The position numbers and the translations under genes were made by a program. The notes under the pieces were generated by a model. It saw only the letters and a program-made list of their open reading frames with translations, made no database searches and was not told the DNA's origin. DNA of 57,134 nt from contig NZ_LNNH01000048.1 of assembly GCF_001542915.1 (NCBI RefSeq), positions 2,078-59,211 of the forward strand, read 5' to 3'. This document shows positions 1 to 11,682 of the stretch, in pieces (position 1 is the first letter of the stretch; every line of letters begins with the position of its first letter). This stretch comes from Peribacillus simplex. GTDB lineage: Bacteria; Bacillota; Bacilli; Bacillales; DSM-1321.

Positions 1-21
1 ATCTTTCGAAACAGCTTATTT

Positions 22-51
22 ATAATACCATTTTTCATTACTACAAGTCAA
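22..51 (-). promoter_or_regulatory. Probable rRNA operon promoter reading out of the window
   Basis: On the minus strand a -35 TTGACT (46-51) is followed after 18 bases by a -10 TATTAT (22-27). The -35 lies in the context AAGTTGTTGAC, preceded by a strongly A/T-rich tract (52-85) that resembles an UP element. This arrangement is typical of Bacillus rRNA promoters, and in Bacillus lysS is commonly followed by an rRNA operon. The rRNA itself would lie beyond base 1, so the target is inferred. Confidence 0.65.
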
Positions 52-85
52 CAACTTTTTAAAACTTTTTTAAAGTTTGTCATTC

Positions 86-331
86 GTTTGTAACTCGTTC
101 GTAAGGACAGATATAAATATAACACCATTACGTTAACTGCGCAATACCTTTTATTAAGTTTTTTCGAAATAATAATGTTTTTCTTTTCACCCTGGATATC
201 AAATCAATTAAATGATACGAAACTATAATTAAAAAACAAAAACCGAACTCATTTGCCGAAATCCACGGGCTGCACCCAATCGATTCCAGCATTCCGAATC
301 CGGTCCTGTAATCATCGCTTCTTCTTGCTTA
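86..331. other. Intergenic region downstream of lysS
   Basis: No open reading frame with a plausible start and ribosome binding site is seen here. The stretch lies between the lysS stop codon and the putative rRNA promoter. I could not find a convincing terminator hairpin for lysS. Confidence 0.5.
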
Positions 332-1867
<1,536 letters not shown>

Positions 1868-1944
1868 TTATTTTGCATACGTATTTATTCTTACATAAAG
1901 TACAGGAATTCAACAGCTTTTTATCTTAAAAACTTCTTTATGTA

Positions 1945-1976
1945 TATATAAAAACTGCCAGATTTACTGGCAGTTT
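1945..1976 (-). terminator. Terminator downstream of dusB
   Basis: A perfect 10-bp stem, AAACTGCCAG with CTGGCAGTTT (1952-1961 and 1967-1976), has a 5-base loop and is followed on the minus strand by TTTTTATATA. It ends the folate/dusB unit ahead of lysS. Confidence 0.88.
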
Positions 1977-2018
1977 AAGATATGCGTATTATAGGAAAAC
2001 AGGAAGGCGAAGTCAACA

Positions 2019-3017
2019 TCAGACCATTTGGATGTTCATTTCCTTCGCTTCGATTTCATCGACCATCCCATAAAGGAGTCTCACGACATCTTCTCTCGTT
2101 TCACAATCGTTGATCCCTTTACGCGCCTTGCCATTCCCTTTCACACCTTTCAGGTACCAAGAAGCATGCTTGCGCATTTCACGAACGGCGACGTACTCAT
2201 TTTTCAATGCAATCAGACGATCCATGTGAAGGACACATACATCCATCTTTTCTCGAACTGTAGGTTCTTCCATCAATTGACCCGATTCCAAATACTTCAC
2301 GGTCCGGTATATCATCCATGGGTTGCCTAGAGCTGCACGGCCGATCATGACCCCGTCGACTCCGGTTTCCTTCAACATGCGTTCAGCATCCTGTGGCGTT
2401 TCCACATCTCCATTCCCGATAAGGGGAATATTGATGGATTTCTTCACTTCACGAATGATGTCCCAGTTAGCTTTACCTTCATACATTTGAACCCGGGTTC
2501 TCCCATGCATGGAAACGGCTTTACCACCCGCCCGTTCAACCGCCTGGGCATTTTCAATCGCAAATACATGCTCTTCATCCCAGCCAATGCGCATTTTCAC
2601 GGTTACCGGCTTGTCGACAGCATCAACCACGGCGGAAACCATCTCATAAATTTTATTCGGATCGAGAAGCCACTTCGCCCCTGCATCACATTTCGTGATT
2701 TTCGGGACCGGGCAGCCCATATTGATATCAATGATGTCGGCATTTGTATTCTTATCTACAAATTGAGCAGCTTCGACCAAGGATTTCTTTTCACCGCCAA
2801 AGATTTGCAAGCTTAACGGCTTCTCCCTTTCATCTATATAAAGCATATTCATCGTTTTGGCATTTTGAAGGACGATGCCTTTGTCACTGACCATCTCCGC
2901 ACAAACCAGACCAGCGCCAAACTCCTTGACAGTCAAGCGGAATGCCGAGTTGCAGACTCCTGCCATCGGTGCCAGCACTACCGGATTCTTCATTTCTATA
3001 TCGCCTATTTTTAACAC
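2019..3017 (-). CDS. dusB: tRNA-dihydrouridine synthase
   Basis: This flavoprotein reduces uridine to dihydrouridine in tRNA using FMN and NAD(P)H. The TIM-barrel shows LAPMAGV near the N-terminus, the NMGCP motif with the catalytic cysteine, the SMHGRTR segment and the phosphate-binding GNGDV. The start chosen is the GTG at 3015-3017, behind GGAGGTCACAC; it gives 332 residues, the usual length, beginning MLKIGDIEMKN. An in-frame upstream start at 3044 would overlap yazB and lacks family support. It is the last gene of the folP-folB-folK-yazB-dusB unit, as in B. subtilis (yacF). Confidence 0.94.
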   Translation of the reverse strand: MLKIGDIEMKNPVVLAPMAGVCNSAFRLTVKEFGAGLVCAEMVSDKGIVLQNAKTMNMLYIDEREKPLSLQIFGGEKKSLVEAAQFVDKNTNADIIDINMGCPVPKITKCDAGAKWLLDPNKIYEMVSAVVDAVDKPVTVKMRIGWDEEHVFAIENAQAVERAGGKAVSMHGRTRVQMYEGKANWDIIREVKKSINIPLIGNGDVETPQDAERMLKETGVDGVMIGRAALGNPWMIYRTVKYLESGQLMEEPTVREKMDVCVLHMDRLIALKNEYVAVREMRKHASWYLKGVKGNGKARKGINDCETREDVVRLLYGMVDEIEAKEMNIQMV

Positions 3018-3040
3018 GTGTGACCTCCTATAACAACCGT

Positions 3041-3253
3041 TCATTTATCCTCAGGTGGTTGAAGCTCCTCAATGGACACATGAAGGATATCCGCCACTTC
3101 CATTAAAAATGCTTCTGAAGGGTTGCGGTTCCCTCTTTCAACTTCACCAAGCAAGGAAACGGAAACTCCTACTTCTTTCGCAAAGCCTTCCTGTGTATAA
3201 CCCTTTAACTTTCGAAAAGCGCGAATGCGCCTTCCCCATTTTTCACCTTCCAT
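3041..3253 (-). CDS. yazB: Small XRE-family helix-turn-helix protein YazB
   Basis: A 70-residue protein that is almost entirely one HTH_3 domain: RKLKGYTQEGFAKEVGVS forms the first helices and SLLGEVERGNRNPS the recognition helix. Its first 49 bases overlap the end of folK in another frame, an arrangement also known for B. subtilis yazB. This suggests translational coupling. Its DNA target and role are not known to me; a local or folate-linked regulator is possible but unproven. Confidence 0.85.
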   Translation of the reverse strand: MEGEKWGRRIRAFRKLKGYTQEGFAKEVGVSVSLLGEVERGNRNPSEAFLMEVADILHVSIEELQPPEDK

Positions 3254-3732
3254 AATCGAACTCCTTCTTTATCCGGAATCTGTTCAAGCAGGTCGCTCAA
3301 AGGTGCATGCATGTGCGGAAGCCTTATATCAGGGTCCACTTCCATTAAAGGCACGATGACAAACGCCCTCTCGTGCATACGAGGGTGCGGGACCGAAAGA
3401 ATCTCTGTCTCAATATTTTCATGATTATATAACAAGATGTCAAGGTCCAAAGTACGGGGACCCCACCTTATTTCCCTTTTTCTTCCTAACGTTTGCTCGA
3501 TTTGCATACAAACGTGAAGCAATTCCTCGGGATGCAAGTCGGTTTCCACCTTTAGCACAGCATTTAAAAAACAGTCCTGATCGGCATATCCTACCGGATC
3601 CGTTTCATAAAAAGAAGAAGTTGCAACCAACATGATATGCGGGTTTTCAGTCAATAATTGGAAGGCCTTGCGGAAAATATCGAGTCGGTCGCCCAAGTTC
3701 GATCCAATTGAGAGGTAAGCAATATTCACCAT
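3205..3732 (-). CDS. folK: Hydroxymethyldihydropterin pyrophosphokinase
   Basis: FolK transfers pyrophosphate from ATP to 6-hydroxymethyl-7,8-dihydropterin, the step before FolP in folate synthesis. The 175-residue protein carries the HPPK signatures SIGSNLGDR at the N-terminus and GPRTLDLDIL in the middle, which holds the metal-binding aspartates. It starts 2 bases after the folB stop and its end overlaps yazB. The C-terminal tail after about residue 160 is slightly longer than in B. subtilis, because the reading frame runs into the yazB region. Confidence 0.95.
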   Translation of the reverse strand: MVNIAYLSIGSNLGDRLDIFRKAFQLLTENPHIMLVATSSFYETDPVGYADQDCFLNAVLKVETDLHPEELLHVCMQIEQTLGRKREIRWGPRTLDLDILLYNHENIETEILSVPHPRMHERAFVIVPLMEVDPDIRLPHMHAPLSDLLEQIPDKEGVRLWKVKNGEGAFALFES

Positions 3733-3734
3733 AA

Positions 3735-4094
3735 TCAGCGTCCTCTTACAATCTCTATAGCTACCGAGTCATAATGCCCCGCTATAGGAGGATCTGGTTT
3801 ATATACCTTGACCGTGCAGCTATCAATTGAAGGATATCCGCGAAGAAGGTCGGAAGCGATCTTTTCAGCAACTGCCTCCACTAACTTAAAAGGTTTCCCT
3901 TCTACAACACCTTTACACAATTGATATAATTCGCCGTAGTTAATCGAGTCCTTTAGATCGTCACTCTTCCCCGCCTTGGCTAAATCGGTTTCGACAGTAA
4001 GGTCGACTTTAAACCGCTGACCAAGCTTCGTTTCTTCTGGGAATACTCCATGATACCCATAAAACTCCATTTTATTCACAAATATTTTATCCAT
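3735..4094 (-). CDS. folB: Dihydroneopterin aldolase
   Basis: FolB cleaves dihydroneopterin to 6-hydroxymethyldihydropterin and glycolaldehyde. Family motifs are YGYHGVFPEE near the N-terminus, the INYGELY segment around residue 55, and the conserved lysine in TVKVYKPDPPI near the C-terminus. The ATG at 4094 has AAAGG eight bases upstream and gives 119 residues, the usual size; the GTG three codons upstream has no ribosome binding site at a suitable distance. It follows folP with one base between the stop and start. Confidence 0.94.
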   Translation of the reverse strand: MDKIFVNKMEFYGYHGVFPEETKLGQRFKVDLTVETDLAKAGKSDDLKDSINYGELYQLCKGVVEGKPFKLVEAVAEKIASDLLRGYPSIDSCTVKVYKPDPPIAGHYDSVAIEIVRGR

Positions 4095-4095
4095 T

Positions 4096-4932
4096 TCATT
4101 CACCTTTTCCTAAAAGCGCATCCATCATTTTTGCAGTTCGCGCCATTTCCTTTACATCATGCACCCGAACCATTTGGCAGCCCTGCTGAATTCCATGGCA
4201 GATTGTAGCGGCGGTTCCTTCCATTCGCTCACCTGGAGGCAAATCAAGAACATGCCCGATCATGGACTTTCTCGATGTTGCAAGCAGTACTGGGTAGCCT
4301 ATTGCTACAAGCTTATCAAGATTCCGCATCATTTCCAAATTAAACTTCAAGTCTTTTGCAAAGCCTATACCAGGATCGAGGATGATGTTTTCTTCCTTGA
4401 CGCCAGCCTGCTTTACGATCATGACGCTTTCGAATAAGTCCTCAAAGACATCGCGAACGAAATGACCATAATCCATATTATCCCTATTATGCATCAATAT
4501 AATCGGCACACCAAATTCCGCTGCAACTTTTGCCATCAAGGAATCGGCTTTGCCTCCCCAAATGTCGTTTACTATATGGGCCCCTGCCTTAACAGCTTCC
4601 TTGGCCACCTTTGATTTATAGGTATCAATCGATATCGGAATTTCTATGTTCCGGGAAATTGCATCGATGATCGGAGCGACCCTTTCTATCTCCTGATCAT
4701 CCGATATCCTCTCATAATTAGGACGGGTTGACTCACCGCCTATGTCGAGAATATCCGCACCGTCGTTCACCATCCGTTCCGCATGCTTCAAAGCAGCATC
4801 TACCCGATTATATTTCCCGCCATCCGAGAAAGAGTCAGGCGTAACATTCAAAATCCCCATAATTAAGGTTTTCTTGCTGTAATCCAATTCAAATGAGCCG
4901 CATGTAAGTTTTGTCGCTCCAGCTAATGACAT
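4096..4932 (-). CDS. folP: Dihydropteroate synthase
   Basis: FolP (sul) condenses p-aminobenzoate with hydroxymethyldihydropterin pyrophosphate; it is the sulfonamide target. The 278-residue TIM-barrel has the signatures ILNVTPDSFSDGG, DIGGESTRP and DPGIGFAK. It heads the folate unit here. In B. subtilis pabB, pabA and pabC lie between cysK and this gene; here only 161 bases separate them, so the p-aminobenzoate genes must be elsewhere if present. A ribosome binding site GGCGGAGGAG lies about nine bases before the ATG. Confidence 0.96.
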   Translation of the reverse strand: MSLAGATKLTCGSFELDYSKKTLIMGILNVTPDSFSDGGKYNRVDAALKHAERMVNDGADILDIGGESTRPNYERISDDQEIERVAPIIDAISRNIEIPISIDTYKSKVAKEAVKAGAHIVNDIWGGKADSLMAKVAAEFGVPIILMHNRDNMDYGHFVRDVFEDLFESVMIVKQAGVKEENIILDPGIGFAKDLKFNLEMMRNLDKLVAIGYPVLLATSRKSMIGHVLDLPPGERMEGTAATICHGIQQGCQMVRVHDVKEMARTAKMMDALLGKGE

Positions 4933-5035
4933 CTAACGTTCTCCTCCGCCTATATAAATCTATATTAAGAGTTTACCCATTTACACACGCATAGTGCAAG
5001 CCAACGGCGAAGATTAGCAATGGCCCGGACCTTTT

Positions 5036-5080
5036 TTCTACAAAAAGAAGAGCAAAGCCCACCGGGGACTTTGCTTCTCA
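5036..5080 (-). terminator. Terminator downstream of cysK
   Basis: An imperfect stem of about 13 bp pairs GAAGAGCAAAGCCC with GGACTTTGCTTCTC (5047-5079) around a short loop, followed on the minus strand by CTTTTTG. It lies right after the cysK stop and implies that folP has its own promoter. Confidence 0.85.
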
Positions 5081-5093
5081 TTAAACGAAAGTA

Positions 5094-6020
5094 TTACTCG
5101 AAGTTATATAGCGGTGTACTTAAGTACCGTTCGCCATTACTCGGGATGATGGCCAGGACCTTTTTGCCTTTTCCCAGTTTTTCAGCAACTTTAATGGCTG
5201 CCGCAATGGCGCCTCCGGAAGAAATCCCTCCAAGGATTCCCTCCTCTTTAGCTGCACGGCGGGCATAATCGAATGATTCCTCGGTATTGACTTGAATGAT
5301 TTCGTCATATAAGTCCGTATTGAGGATACTAGGTACGAAGCCCGCACCTATCCCTTGGATTTTATGCGGTCCAGGGTTCCCTCCGGATAATACAGGGGAA
5401 TCCGCTGGCTCGACAGCATAAATTTTGATGTCAGGATATTTCTCACGCAGAACCTCACCCGCACCAGTGATCGTCCCCCCCGTACCGATACCGGCTACGA
5501 AAGCATCCAGGCCTTCATCACCAAAGGCTTCGACGATTTCAGGACCTGTAGTGTTGCGATGAACTTCAGGATTGGCGACATTCTCGAATTGCTGGGGAAT
5601 GAAGTACCCTTTTTCCTTAGACAGCTCAGTAGCCTTAGCGATGGCACCCTTCATTCCTTCAGGTCCAGGCGTAAGGACTAACTCCGCTCCATAAGCACGA
5701 AGTAAATTGCGGCGTTCCAGACTCATCGTTTCCGGCATGACGAGGATTGATTTATAGCCCTTCGCTGCCGCTACCATCGCAAGTCCGATACCCGTGTTTC
5801 CGCTAGTAGGTTCAATGATCGTGTCACCTGGCTTAAGGGTGCCATTTTTTTCTGCGGCCTCGATCATCGCAAGGGCGATGCGATCTTTTACACTGCTGCC
5901 TGGGTTAAAGTACTCAAGTTTCAAATAGATATCTGCACTGTTTTCAGGTTGAAGCTTGTTCAGCTTCACGATAGGTGTTTGCCCAATCAAATCGATTACA
6001 GAATTAGCTATACGTGCCAT
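5094..6020 (-). CDS. cysK: Cysteine synthase A (O-acetylserine thiol-lyase)
   Basis: CysK makes cysteine from O-acetylserine and sulfide with pyridoxal phosphate. The 308-residue protein shows the PLP lysine in GSSVKDR (residue 45), the TSGNTG substrate loop, the phosphate-binding GTGGTITG and the late SSGGA segment. The ATG at 6020 follows AGGAG with an 8-base spacer and yields [13 protein letters not shown], matching the family start; the GTG three codons upstream is too close to that site. It lies downstream of yacD and ends in a strong terminator. CymR or a related regulator controls it in B. subtilis; no operator was identified here. Confidence 0.96.
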   Translation of the reverse strand: MARIANSVIDLIGQTPIVKLNKLQPENSADIYLKLEYFNPGSSVKDRIALAMIEAAEKNGTLKPGDTIIEPTSGNTGIGLAMVAAAKGYKSILVMPETMSLERRNLLRAYGAELVLTPGPEGMKGAIAKATELSKEKGYFIPQQFENVANPEVHRNTTGPEIVEAFGDEGLDAFVAGIGTGGTITGAGEVLREKYPDIKIYAVEPADSPVLSGGNPGPHKIQGIGAGFVPSILNTDLYDEIIQVNTEESFDYARRAAKEEGILGGISSGGAIAAAIKVAEKLGKGKKVLAIIPSNGERYLSTPLYNFE

Positions 6021-6149
6021 TTTCTCCACTCCTCATCATTTCAATACCGAGTATTTTTGTAGGTTTTATTATTTTAAAGTTACCAGTTTCATTAGTTCGT
6101 TGTCAATGATTATCTATTATATTCTAAATTTTCTTACACATCCAATGAA

Positions 6150-7046
6150 CTACTTTTGTTCCTTCAATCCATAAAACCATTCCACATCAAATTCATCCCA
6201 GAAAATCTTTCCGGATACCGGTGCCTGAATCTGTTCAAGAGCTATTTGGCGATGTATCTTATCTTTAACTTCATCGTATTCATACTGCTTGCCTTTAATT
6301 TTTTCGTGCAGATAGAGAACGGCCCAGCCATCTTCCGTCTTGACCGCCTCACTCCACTTATTGACTTGTAATTTTTCTGCCACTTCAATGTATTCCTTAG
6401 GGACCTGCTCGTTATCCTGTGATATATACCCCATGTCGCCCCCCTGATTGGCCGTGAATTCATCCAGGGATTTTTCCATCGCCAAAACCTCAAAGGAGAC
6501 ACCTTTAGCCAATTCACGCCTGATTTTTTCAGCTTGCTTTTTCGTAGACGTGGTAATGTGGGATATATGATACGTGGTGGGAATCCGATAGATGTCCTTA
6601 TTATCATCATAATACTTCTCCATGACGGCCCCGGAGACAGAGACGTCCTTGGTGAGCAGCTTTTCAAGCAGGAGGCTCGACTGAACTTCCTTGCTCAATT
6701 GATCGGTGCTTTTATTAAGAGTCTGACCTGCAGCTCCATACATCGTCTTCATCATTTTAAGTTCCCGGTCAACCTCTTTATTCGAAATTTTCACTTTGTA
6801 TTTTTCTGCTGCCTGTTTCACGACCTCTTTATCCACCATTTCCTCAAGTACGTCTTCTCCATATCTCTTTTCGAGCTCATTAATCCATGCTTCCCGGGAA
6901 ATATCCTTGGATCCAACCCTGGCGGCTGTCTCCTCTCCTATTACGGATTTAGAAGTGATTAATGGTTTTATGACAAAGATAATGATAGTCAAAAGGTTCA
7001 GCACGGCAAGGCCGGCAATGATCGCCCGAAGCTTTTGTTTAGGCAA
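6150..7046 (-). CDS. yacD: Membrane-anchored parvulin-type peptidyl-prolyl isomerase YacD
   Basis: A PrsA/SurA-like foldase that probably helps secreted proteins fold. The N-terminus has one hydrophobic segment (about residues 7-28) without a lipobox cysteine, so it is likely a membrane anchor. A SurA-type N-terminal helix region follows, then a parvulin domain beginning with YHISHITTSTKKQAE and containing GGDMGYI. The TTG at 7046 is preceded by GGAGG with an 8-base spacer and gives 298 residues; another TTG at 7064 directly abuts the hslO stop but has no ribosome binding site. It follows hslO closely and precedes cysK, as in B. subtilis. Confidence 0.85.
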   Translation of the reverse strand: MPKQKLRAIIAGLAVLNLLTIIIFVIKPLITSKSVIGEETAARVGSKDISREAWINELEKRYGEDVLEEMVDKEVVKQAAEKYKVKISNKEVDRELKMMKTMYGAAGQTLNKSTDQLSKEVQSSLLLEKLLTKDVSVSGAVMEKYYDDNKDIYRIPTTYHISHITTSTKKQAEKIRRELAKGVSFEVLAMEKSLDEFTANQGGDMGYISQDNEQVPKEYIEVAEKLQVNKWSEAVKTEDGWAVLYLHEKIKGKQYEYDEVKDKIHRQIALEQIQAPVSGKIFWDEFDVEWFYGLKEQK

Positions 7047-7064
7047 GACCTTTTCCTCCGTCAA

Positions 7065-7946
7065 TTATTTTTCTGTTTCTGCTTCCAGTTCTTCAAGATC
7101 TTCTTTCGAGAATTGGTAGGTTTCATTGCAAAAATGGCATTGCGCCTCCGCTTTTCCTTCTGTCTCGATAATATCCCGAATTTCATCTTTCCCAAGGCTG
7201 ATCAATGCATTGGCAATTCTCTCCCTTGAGCATTGGCAGGAGAATTCGACATCCATTTTTTCTAAAATGTTCACATTGCCTTCACCCAAAATTTCCGTTA
7301 GGATTTCTTCCGGCGTCAAGCCTCTTTGAATCATTTTCGAGACAGGGTCGATTGTGCTCAGGCGACTCTCGATTTTGGAGATCGTTTCATCGGATGTTCC
7401 AGGCAGCAATTGAATGATGAATCCACCCGCAGCTAGGATCGAATTATCCGGATTCACCAAAACACCAACACCCACTGAAGAAGGCACTTGTTCGGACGTG
7501 GCAAAATAGTAAGTGAAATCCTCGCCTAATTCCCCTGAAACAAGCGGAACTTGTCCTGAAAAGTGATCACGCAGGCCAATATCCTTCACGACGGTCATCA
7601 GCCCTTCCGTACCCACCGCTTTCCTGACATCAAGCTTTCCGTGTTCGTTCAAATCAAAATGAGTTTGGGGGTGCGTTACATATCCGCGAACTTCTCCCTT
7701 TGCATTGCTATCGACCAGGATCGACCCGATCGGACCTCCGCCCTCAATTTTAATCGTCAGTTTTTCTTCACCTTTCAACATGCCGCCCATCATCACGCCG
7801 GCCGTCATTGCACGTCCGAGGGCTGCCGAGGCAGTAGGCCATGTATAATGGCGTCTTTGTGCCTCTCCTACAGTATCCGTTGTTGAAACAGCATATGCAC
7901 GAACTTGACCTTCATAGCCTAACGCTTTCACTAGATAATCCTTCAT
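7065..7946 (-). CDS. hslO: Redox-regulated chaperone Hsp33
   Basis: Hsp33 is a cytoplasmic holdase chaperone switched on by oxidative unfolding. The 293-residue protein has the usual N-terminal domain and a C-terminal zinc-binding redox switch made of two cysteine pairs: CQC around residue 238 and CHFC around residue 271. All four cysteines are present, so the switch should work. It lies between coaX and yacD in what appears to be a coaX-hslO-yacD-cysK unit bounded by terminators on both sides. Confidence 0.95.
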   Translation of the reverse strand: MKDYLVKALGYEGQVRAYAVSTTDTVGEAQRRHYTWPTASAALGRAMTAGVMMGGMLKGEEKLTIKIEGGGPIGSILVDSNAKGEVRGYVTHPQTHFDLNEHGKLDVRKAVGTEGLMTVVKDIGLRDHFSGQVPLVSGELGEDFTYYFATSEQVPSSVGVGVLVNPDNSILAAGGFIIQLLPGTSDETISKIESRLSTIDPVSKMIQRGLTPEEILTEILGEGNVNILEKMDVEFSCQCSRERIANALISLGKDEIRDIIETEGKAEAQCHFCNETYQFSKEDLEELEAETEK

Positions 7947-7982
7947 TTATAGTGCTCCTTCCATGTTGTGCACACATATTCT

Positions 7983-8762
7983 TTATTTCTTCACTTGCTC
8001 ACGATTGCGTTTATAGATGAGCTGTAACCCCTTCAAGGTCAAAAATGGTTCAACGACATCAATCACGGTAGACTCATTGGCAATCAAGGTCGCCAATCCG
8101 CCCGTAGCGATTACTGTCGGTTCAAGATTACTTTGCTCCTTTATTCGGTTGACGATTCCTTCGACCTGTCCAACATATCCATATAATATCCCAGCCTGCA
8201 TGGCCGATACGGTATTCTTCCCAATGATGCCGTCTGGCCGGCTGATTTCTATCCTCGGAAGCTTGGCAGCTTTTGAATAAAGCGCCTCTGTAGATATGTT
8301 AATGCCAGGGGCGATGGCTCCGCCCATGTATTGTTTATCCTCATTTATATAGCAATATGTCGTTGCCGTGCCAAAATCCACGATGATGAGCGGACTTCCG
8401 TACTCCTGTATGCCTGCAACGGCATTCACGATCCGGTCTGCACCCACTTCACGGGGATTTTCATATTTAATATTCAATCCAGTTTTGATTCCCGGTCCCA
8501 CTATTAGCGGTTTTATGCCAAAGTACTTCTTGCACATGCGTTCCAGCGCAAACATGATTGGCGGAACTACCGAAGAGATTATGATTCCGTCAAATTGGTC
8601 AAACGAAAGGCCTTCATGTTGCAGCAAAGACTTTATGACCATTCCATATTCATCTTCCGTCTTATGGCGGCTAGTCTCGATTCGCCAATGATATTTTAAA
8701 ATATCTTCATCGTATACGCCCAATACTATATTCGTATTTCCAACATCCAATACAAAAATCAT
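7983..8762 (-). CDS. coaX: Pantothenate kinase, type III
   Basis: CoaX phosphorylates pantothenate in the first step of coenzyme A synthesis. The 259-residue protein shows the ASKHA-fold ATP sites: [10 protein letters not shown] at the N-terminus, DFGTATT in the middle and TGGLATLI near residue 215. The pantothenate-binding region [11 protein letters not shown] is also present. It is the first gene after the ftsH terminator and is followed after 36 bases by hslO. Confidence 0.95.
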   Translation of the reverse strand: MIFVLDVGNTNIVLGVYDEDILKYHWRIETSRHKTEDEYGMVIKSLLQHEGLSFDQFDGIIISSVVPPIMFALERMCKKYFGIKPLIVGPGIKTGLNIKYENPREVGADRIVNAVAGIQEYGSPLIIVDFGTATTYCYINEDKQYMGGAIAPGINISTEALYSKAAKLPRIEISRPDGIIGKNTVSAMQAGILYGYVGQVEGIVNRIKEQSNLEPTVIATGGLATLIANESTVIDVVEPFLTLKGLQLIYKRNREQVKK

Positions 8763-8883
8763 CGTTTCATCACTCCGGTAAATTATTCTCCAACATCATA
8801 CCACACTGGTTTTTCATACGCTATTAGTCTCACTTTTCGAAAGCCAATAAAACTCCAGGCCCGTTCCTTTACGTTTTAATGGT

Positions 8884-8920
8884 TAAGAAAAGGGTATTTC
8901 CGAGGCGGAAATACCCTTTT
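8884..8920 (-). terminator. Terminator downstream of ftsH
   Basis: A perfect 14-bp stem pairs AAAAGGGTATTTCC (8888-8901) with GGAAATACCCTTTT (8907-8920) around GAGGC, ending in a T-run on the minus strand. It lies 12 bases beyond the ftsH stop and separates it from coaX. Confidence 0.92.
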
Positions 8921-8932
8921 CTGTTAGTCGAA

Positions 8933-10993
8933 TTAAGACTTTTTATTGTCATCTTCGTTAGGGAAGGAAAGCGGCTTATCTTGAGGGGCCCCTTCATTAA
9001 TCGGAGGTGTATTAAGCCCTTCCTCCGTTATTTCAAGGTCCTCAGGTCCCCTTTTATCCAATGGATCCAAAAGGGCCTCTTTTTCTTCCTTTTTCGTATT
9101 GATGTTCACCTTGACATTCTCATCAGTGGTCAAATTGCCATTCAGAGCGGTATAATCCCGGTCTGGCAATTTTCCATTGTGGAATAAACTTCTGATTTGT
9201 TCTGCATCGAGTGTTTCCACTTCAAGCAAGGTTTTAGCAACCAAATCAAGTTTTTCACGATTTTCAGTAAGGATTTTCTTACATCTTTCGTACGCTTCCC
9301 TGATGATGCGTTGAATTTCAAGATCGATTTCATAGGCTATGGCATCTGAATAATTTTGATCATTATTGAAATCGCGGCCTAGGAAAACCTGACCTTGGGA
9401 GTTACCGAACTGAAGCGGTCCAAGTTTGCTCATGCCATATTCCATGACCATGCTGCGAGCTATGCCCGTTGCACGTTGGAAGTCATTATGCGCCCCAGTA
9501 CTCACTTCTCCGAATGTTACTTCCTCGGATACACGTCCACCCAACAGTCCGACGATTTTATCTTTCAATTCCGGCTCCGTCATGAAGAAACGATCTTCTT
9601 TTGGAAGCATCACTGCATAACCGCCAGCTTGACCACGAGGGACAATCGTAACCTTATGAACGACTTCGGCATCATCCAGAACCAGACCGATGATGGTATG
9701 GCCCGCTTCATGCCATGCTACAATATTCCGTTCCTTCTTGGAAATGACACGGTTTTTCTTGGCAGGTCCGGCAATGACGCGATCCGAAGCTTCATCCAGA
9801 TCCGACATGTCAATCTTCTTCTTATCTTGACGGGCAGCCACAAGTGCCGCTTCATTAAGCAAGTTTTCAAGATCGGCACCAGAAAATCCTGGTGTACGCT
9901 GGGCAATCGCCTTCAAATCGACGGTTTCCGCCAAAGGTTTATTGCGAGCATGCACCTTCAGCACTTCTTCACGGCCTTTGACATCCGGGCGGCCAACCGT
10001 AATTTGACGGTCAAAACGACCTGGACGCAATAATGCCGGATCCAATACATCAGCACGGTTAGTCGCAGCTATGATGATGATGCCCTCATTGCCGCCGAAT
10101 CCATCCATTTCAACGAGCAATTGGTTCAGCGTTTGTTCACGTTCATCATGTCCGCCACCAAGGCCTGCGCCACGCTGACGTCCGACTGCATCAATTTCAT
10201 CGATGAAGATGATACATGGTGCATTTTTCTTAGCATTCTCGAATAAATCACGAACACGGGATGCACCGACACCCACGAACATCTCAACGAAATCTGAACC
10301 GCTGATCGAGAAGAAAGGAGTTCCTGCTTCACCGGCCACTGCCCGTGCAAGTAATGTTTTACCTGTACCAGGAGGCCCCACTAATAGTACCCCTTTAGGA
10401 ATGCGGGCTCCTAGCTCGGCGAATTTGCGAGGGTCTTTCAAGAATTCGACGACCTCGACAAGTTCCTGCTTTTCTTCGTCCGCTCCGGCAACATCATTGA
10501 AGCGTACCTTTTTCTTATCATCATTATACAATTTCGCCTTACTTTTCCCGAAATTCATGACACGGCCGCCACCGCCGCCTTGAGCTTGGTTAAGTAAAAA
10601 GAAGAAGAGGATAAAAATGATTACAAATGGAATGATGGAAGTGAAAAATGTCACCCAGCCACTTGTCTTTTCTGGAGGCTCGACAGTGATGATGTCTTTA
10701 TCCAGCTTGTTTGCAGCGTCATTGATCCGGCTTTGCGAATATTCACTGAATGGCACGTAAGTCACGAAGTTCTTGTTATCATCATAACCTTTGAGCTTAC
10801 CAGTGATTTCAAAGACACTGCTTTCGGGCTGCATCGTAAGTGATGTAACGTCCCCACTCTCCAAATGCTTATAGAATTCATCTTGGGTCATTTTTACGTT
10901 TGGTTCATTGTTATTATTAAAGATGCTTACAATCCCAATGATGACCAAAAAGATCAGTAAATAAAATATCGTATTACGGAAGATCCGATTCAT
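8933..10993 (-). CDS. ftsH: ATP-dependent membrane zinc metalloprotease FtsH
   Basis: FtsH degrades membrane and regulatory proteins and in Bacillus is needed for Spo0A activation and stress survival. The 686-residue protein has two membrane segments (about 8-25 and 113-134) around an extracellular domain, the AAA module with Walker A GPPGTGKT (206-213), Walker [10 protein letters not shown] and the second region of homology, and the zinc site HEAGH (428-432). A glycine-rich linker (139-143) joins membrane and AAA parts. The acidic, lysine-rich C-terminal tail after about residue 630 makes it some 50 residues longer than the B. subtilis protein. It follows hprT and tilS, the usual order, but is likely a separate transcript ended by its own hairpin. 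Confidence 0.97.
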   Translation of the reverse strand: MNRIFRNTIFYLLIFLVIIGIVSIFNNNNEPNVKMTQDEFYKHLESGDVTSLTMQPESSVFEITGKLKGYDDNKNFVTYVPFSEYSQSRINDAANKLDKDIITVEPPEKTSGWVTFFTSIIPFVIIFILFFFLLNQAQGGGGGRVMNFGKSKAKLYNDDKKKVRFNDVAGADEEKQELVEVVEFLKDPRKFAELGARIPKGVLLVGPPGTGKTLLARAVAGEAGTPFFSISGSDFVEMFVGVGASRVRDLFENAKKNAPCIIFIDEIDAVGRQRGAGLGGGHDEREQTLNQLLVEMDGFGGNEGIIIIAATNRADVLDPALLRPGRFDRQITVGRPDVKGREEVLKVHARNKPLAETVDLKAIAQRTPGFSGADLENLLNEAALVAARQDKKKIDMSDLDEASDRVIAGPAKKNRVISKKERNIVAWHEAGHTIIGLVLDDAEVVHKVTIVPRGQAGGYAVMLPKEDRFFMTEPELKDKIVGLLGGRVSEEVTFGEVSTGAHNDFQRATGIARSMVMEYGMSKLGPLQFGNSQGQVFLGRDFNNDQNYSDAIAYEIDLEIQRIIREAYERCKKILTENREKLDLVAKTLLEVETLDAEQIRSLFHNGKLPDRDYTALNGNLTTDENVKVNINTKKEEKEALLDPLDKRGPEDLEITEEGLNTPPINEGAPQDKPLSFPNEDDNKKS

Positions 10994-11110
10994 CCCTTAC
11001 CTCCTCCCACGGGTAAACAAACTATAGTAAATACTATCATACAAAATTAAAGAATTACAATAATTTAACACCGCTGTTTTAATCTGGTCTTTTCTTTCAA
11101 ACAGGTACAA

Positions 11111-11656
11111 TCAATTCGAGTAAATTTCAGGCTTCAATATGCCAATATACGGGAGATTGCGATATTTTTCGGCAAAATCCAGACCGTATCCGACAACGAA
11201 TGCATCAGGAACGATAAATCCGGCATAATCGGGAGTGATATCCGCTTTCCGGCCTGTCGGTTTATCCAATAAGGTGACGATTTTAATCGATTTTGCTTTT
11301 CTATAGCGGAACAGTTCCGCAAGATAGCTAAGTGTTAAACCGCTGTCGATAATATCTTCGATGATTAAGATGTCACGGCCTTCCACTGATGTATCTAGAT
11401 CCTTGATGATTTTCACTTCACCGGAAGATACAGTTGAGTTACCATAGCTTGAAACATCCATGAAATCCATTTCAAGATGTGTATCAACACGCTTCAGCAA
11501 GTCAGACATAAATGGCATCGCGCCTTTCAACACCCCGATGGCCAACGGGAACTTGCCTTGGTAATCAGCTTCTAGCTGTGCACCCAGTTCCTTGATTTTC
11601 GTTTGAAGTTCTTCCTCTGTGATTAACACTTTTTCAATGTCGTTTTGCATGGTCAT
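11111..11656 (-). CDS. hprT: Hypoxanthine-guanine phosphoribosyltransferase
   Basis: HprT salvages hypoxanthine and guanine to IMP and GMP with PRPP. The 181-residue protein has the PRPP-binding signature [16 protein letters not shown] and the N-terminal VLKGA loop. The stop codon is 454 bases from the ftsH side only through a short AT-rich spacer, and the gene begins 26 bases after the tilS stop, as in B. subtilis, where the pair is co-transcribed and HprT and TilS both control ftsH. The first ATG follows GGGGGGC at 11 bases; an internal ATG two codons later is also possible. Confidence 0.95.
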   Translation of the reverse strand: MTMQNDIEKVLITEEELQTKIKELGAQLEADYQGKFPLAIGVLKGAMPFMSDLLKRVDTHLEMDFMDVSSYGNSTVSSGEVKIIKDLDTSVEGRDILIIEDIIDSGLTLSYLAELFRYRKAKSIKIVTLLDKPTGRKADITPDYAGFIVPDAFVVGYGLDFAEKYRNLPYIGILKPEIYSN

Positions 11657-11682
11657 TGTAATTGATTGCCCCCCATGAAGAA

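Noticed and set aside
9395..10033. 212-residue plus-strand frame inside ftsH
   Set aside because: It is the antisense shadow of the strongly conserved ftsH ATPase and protease region.
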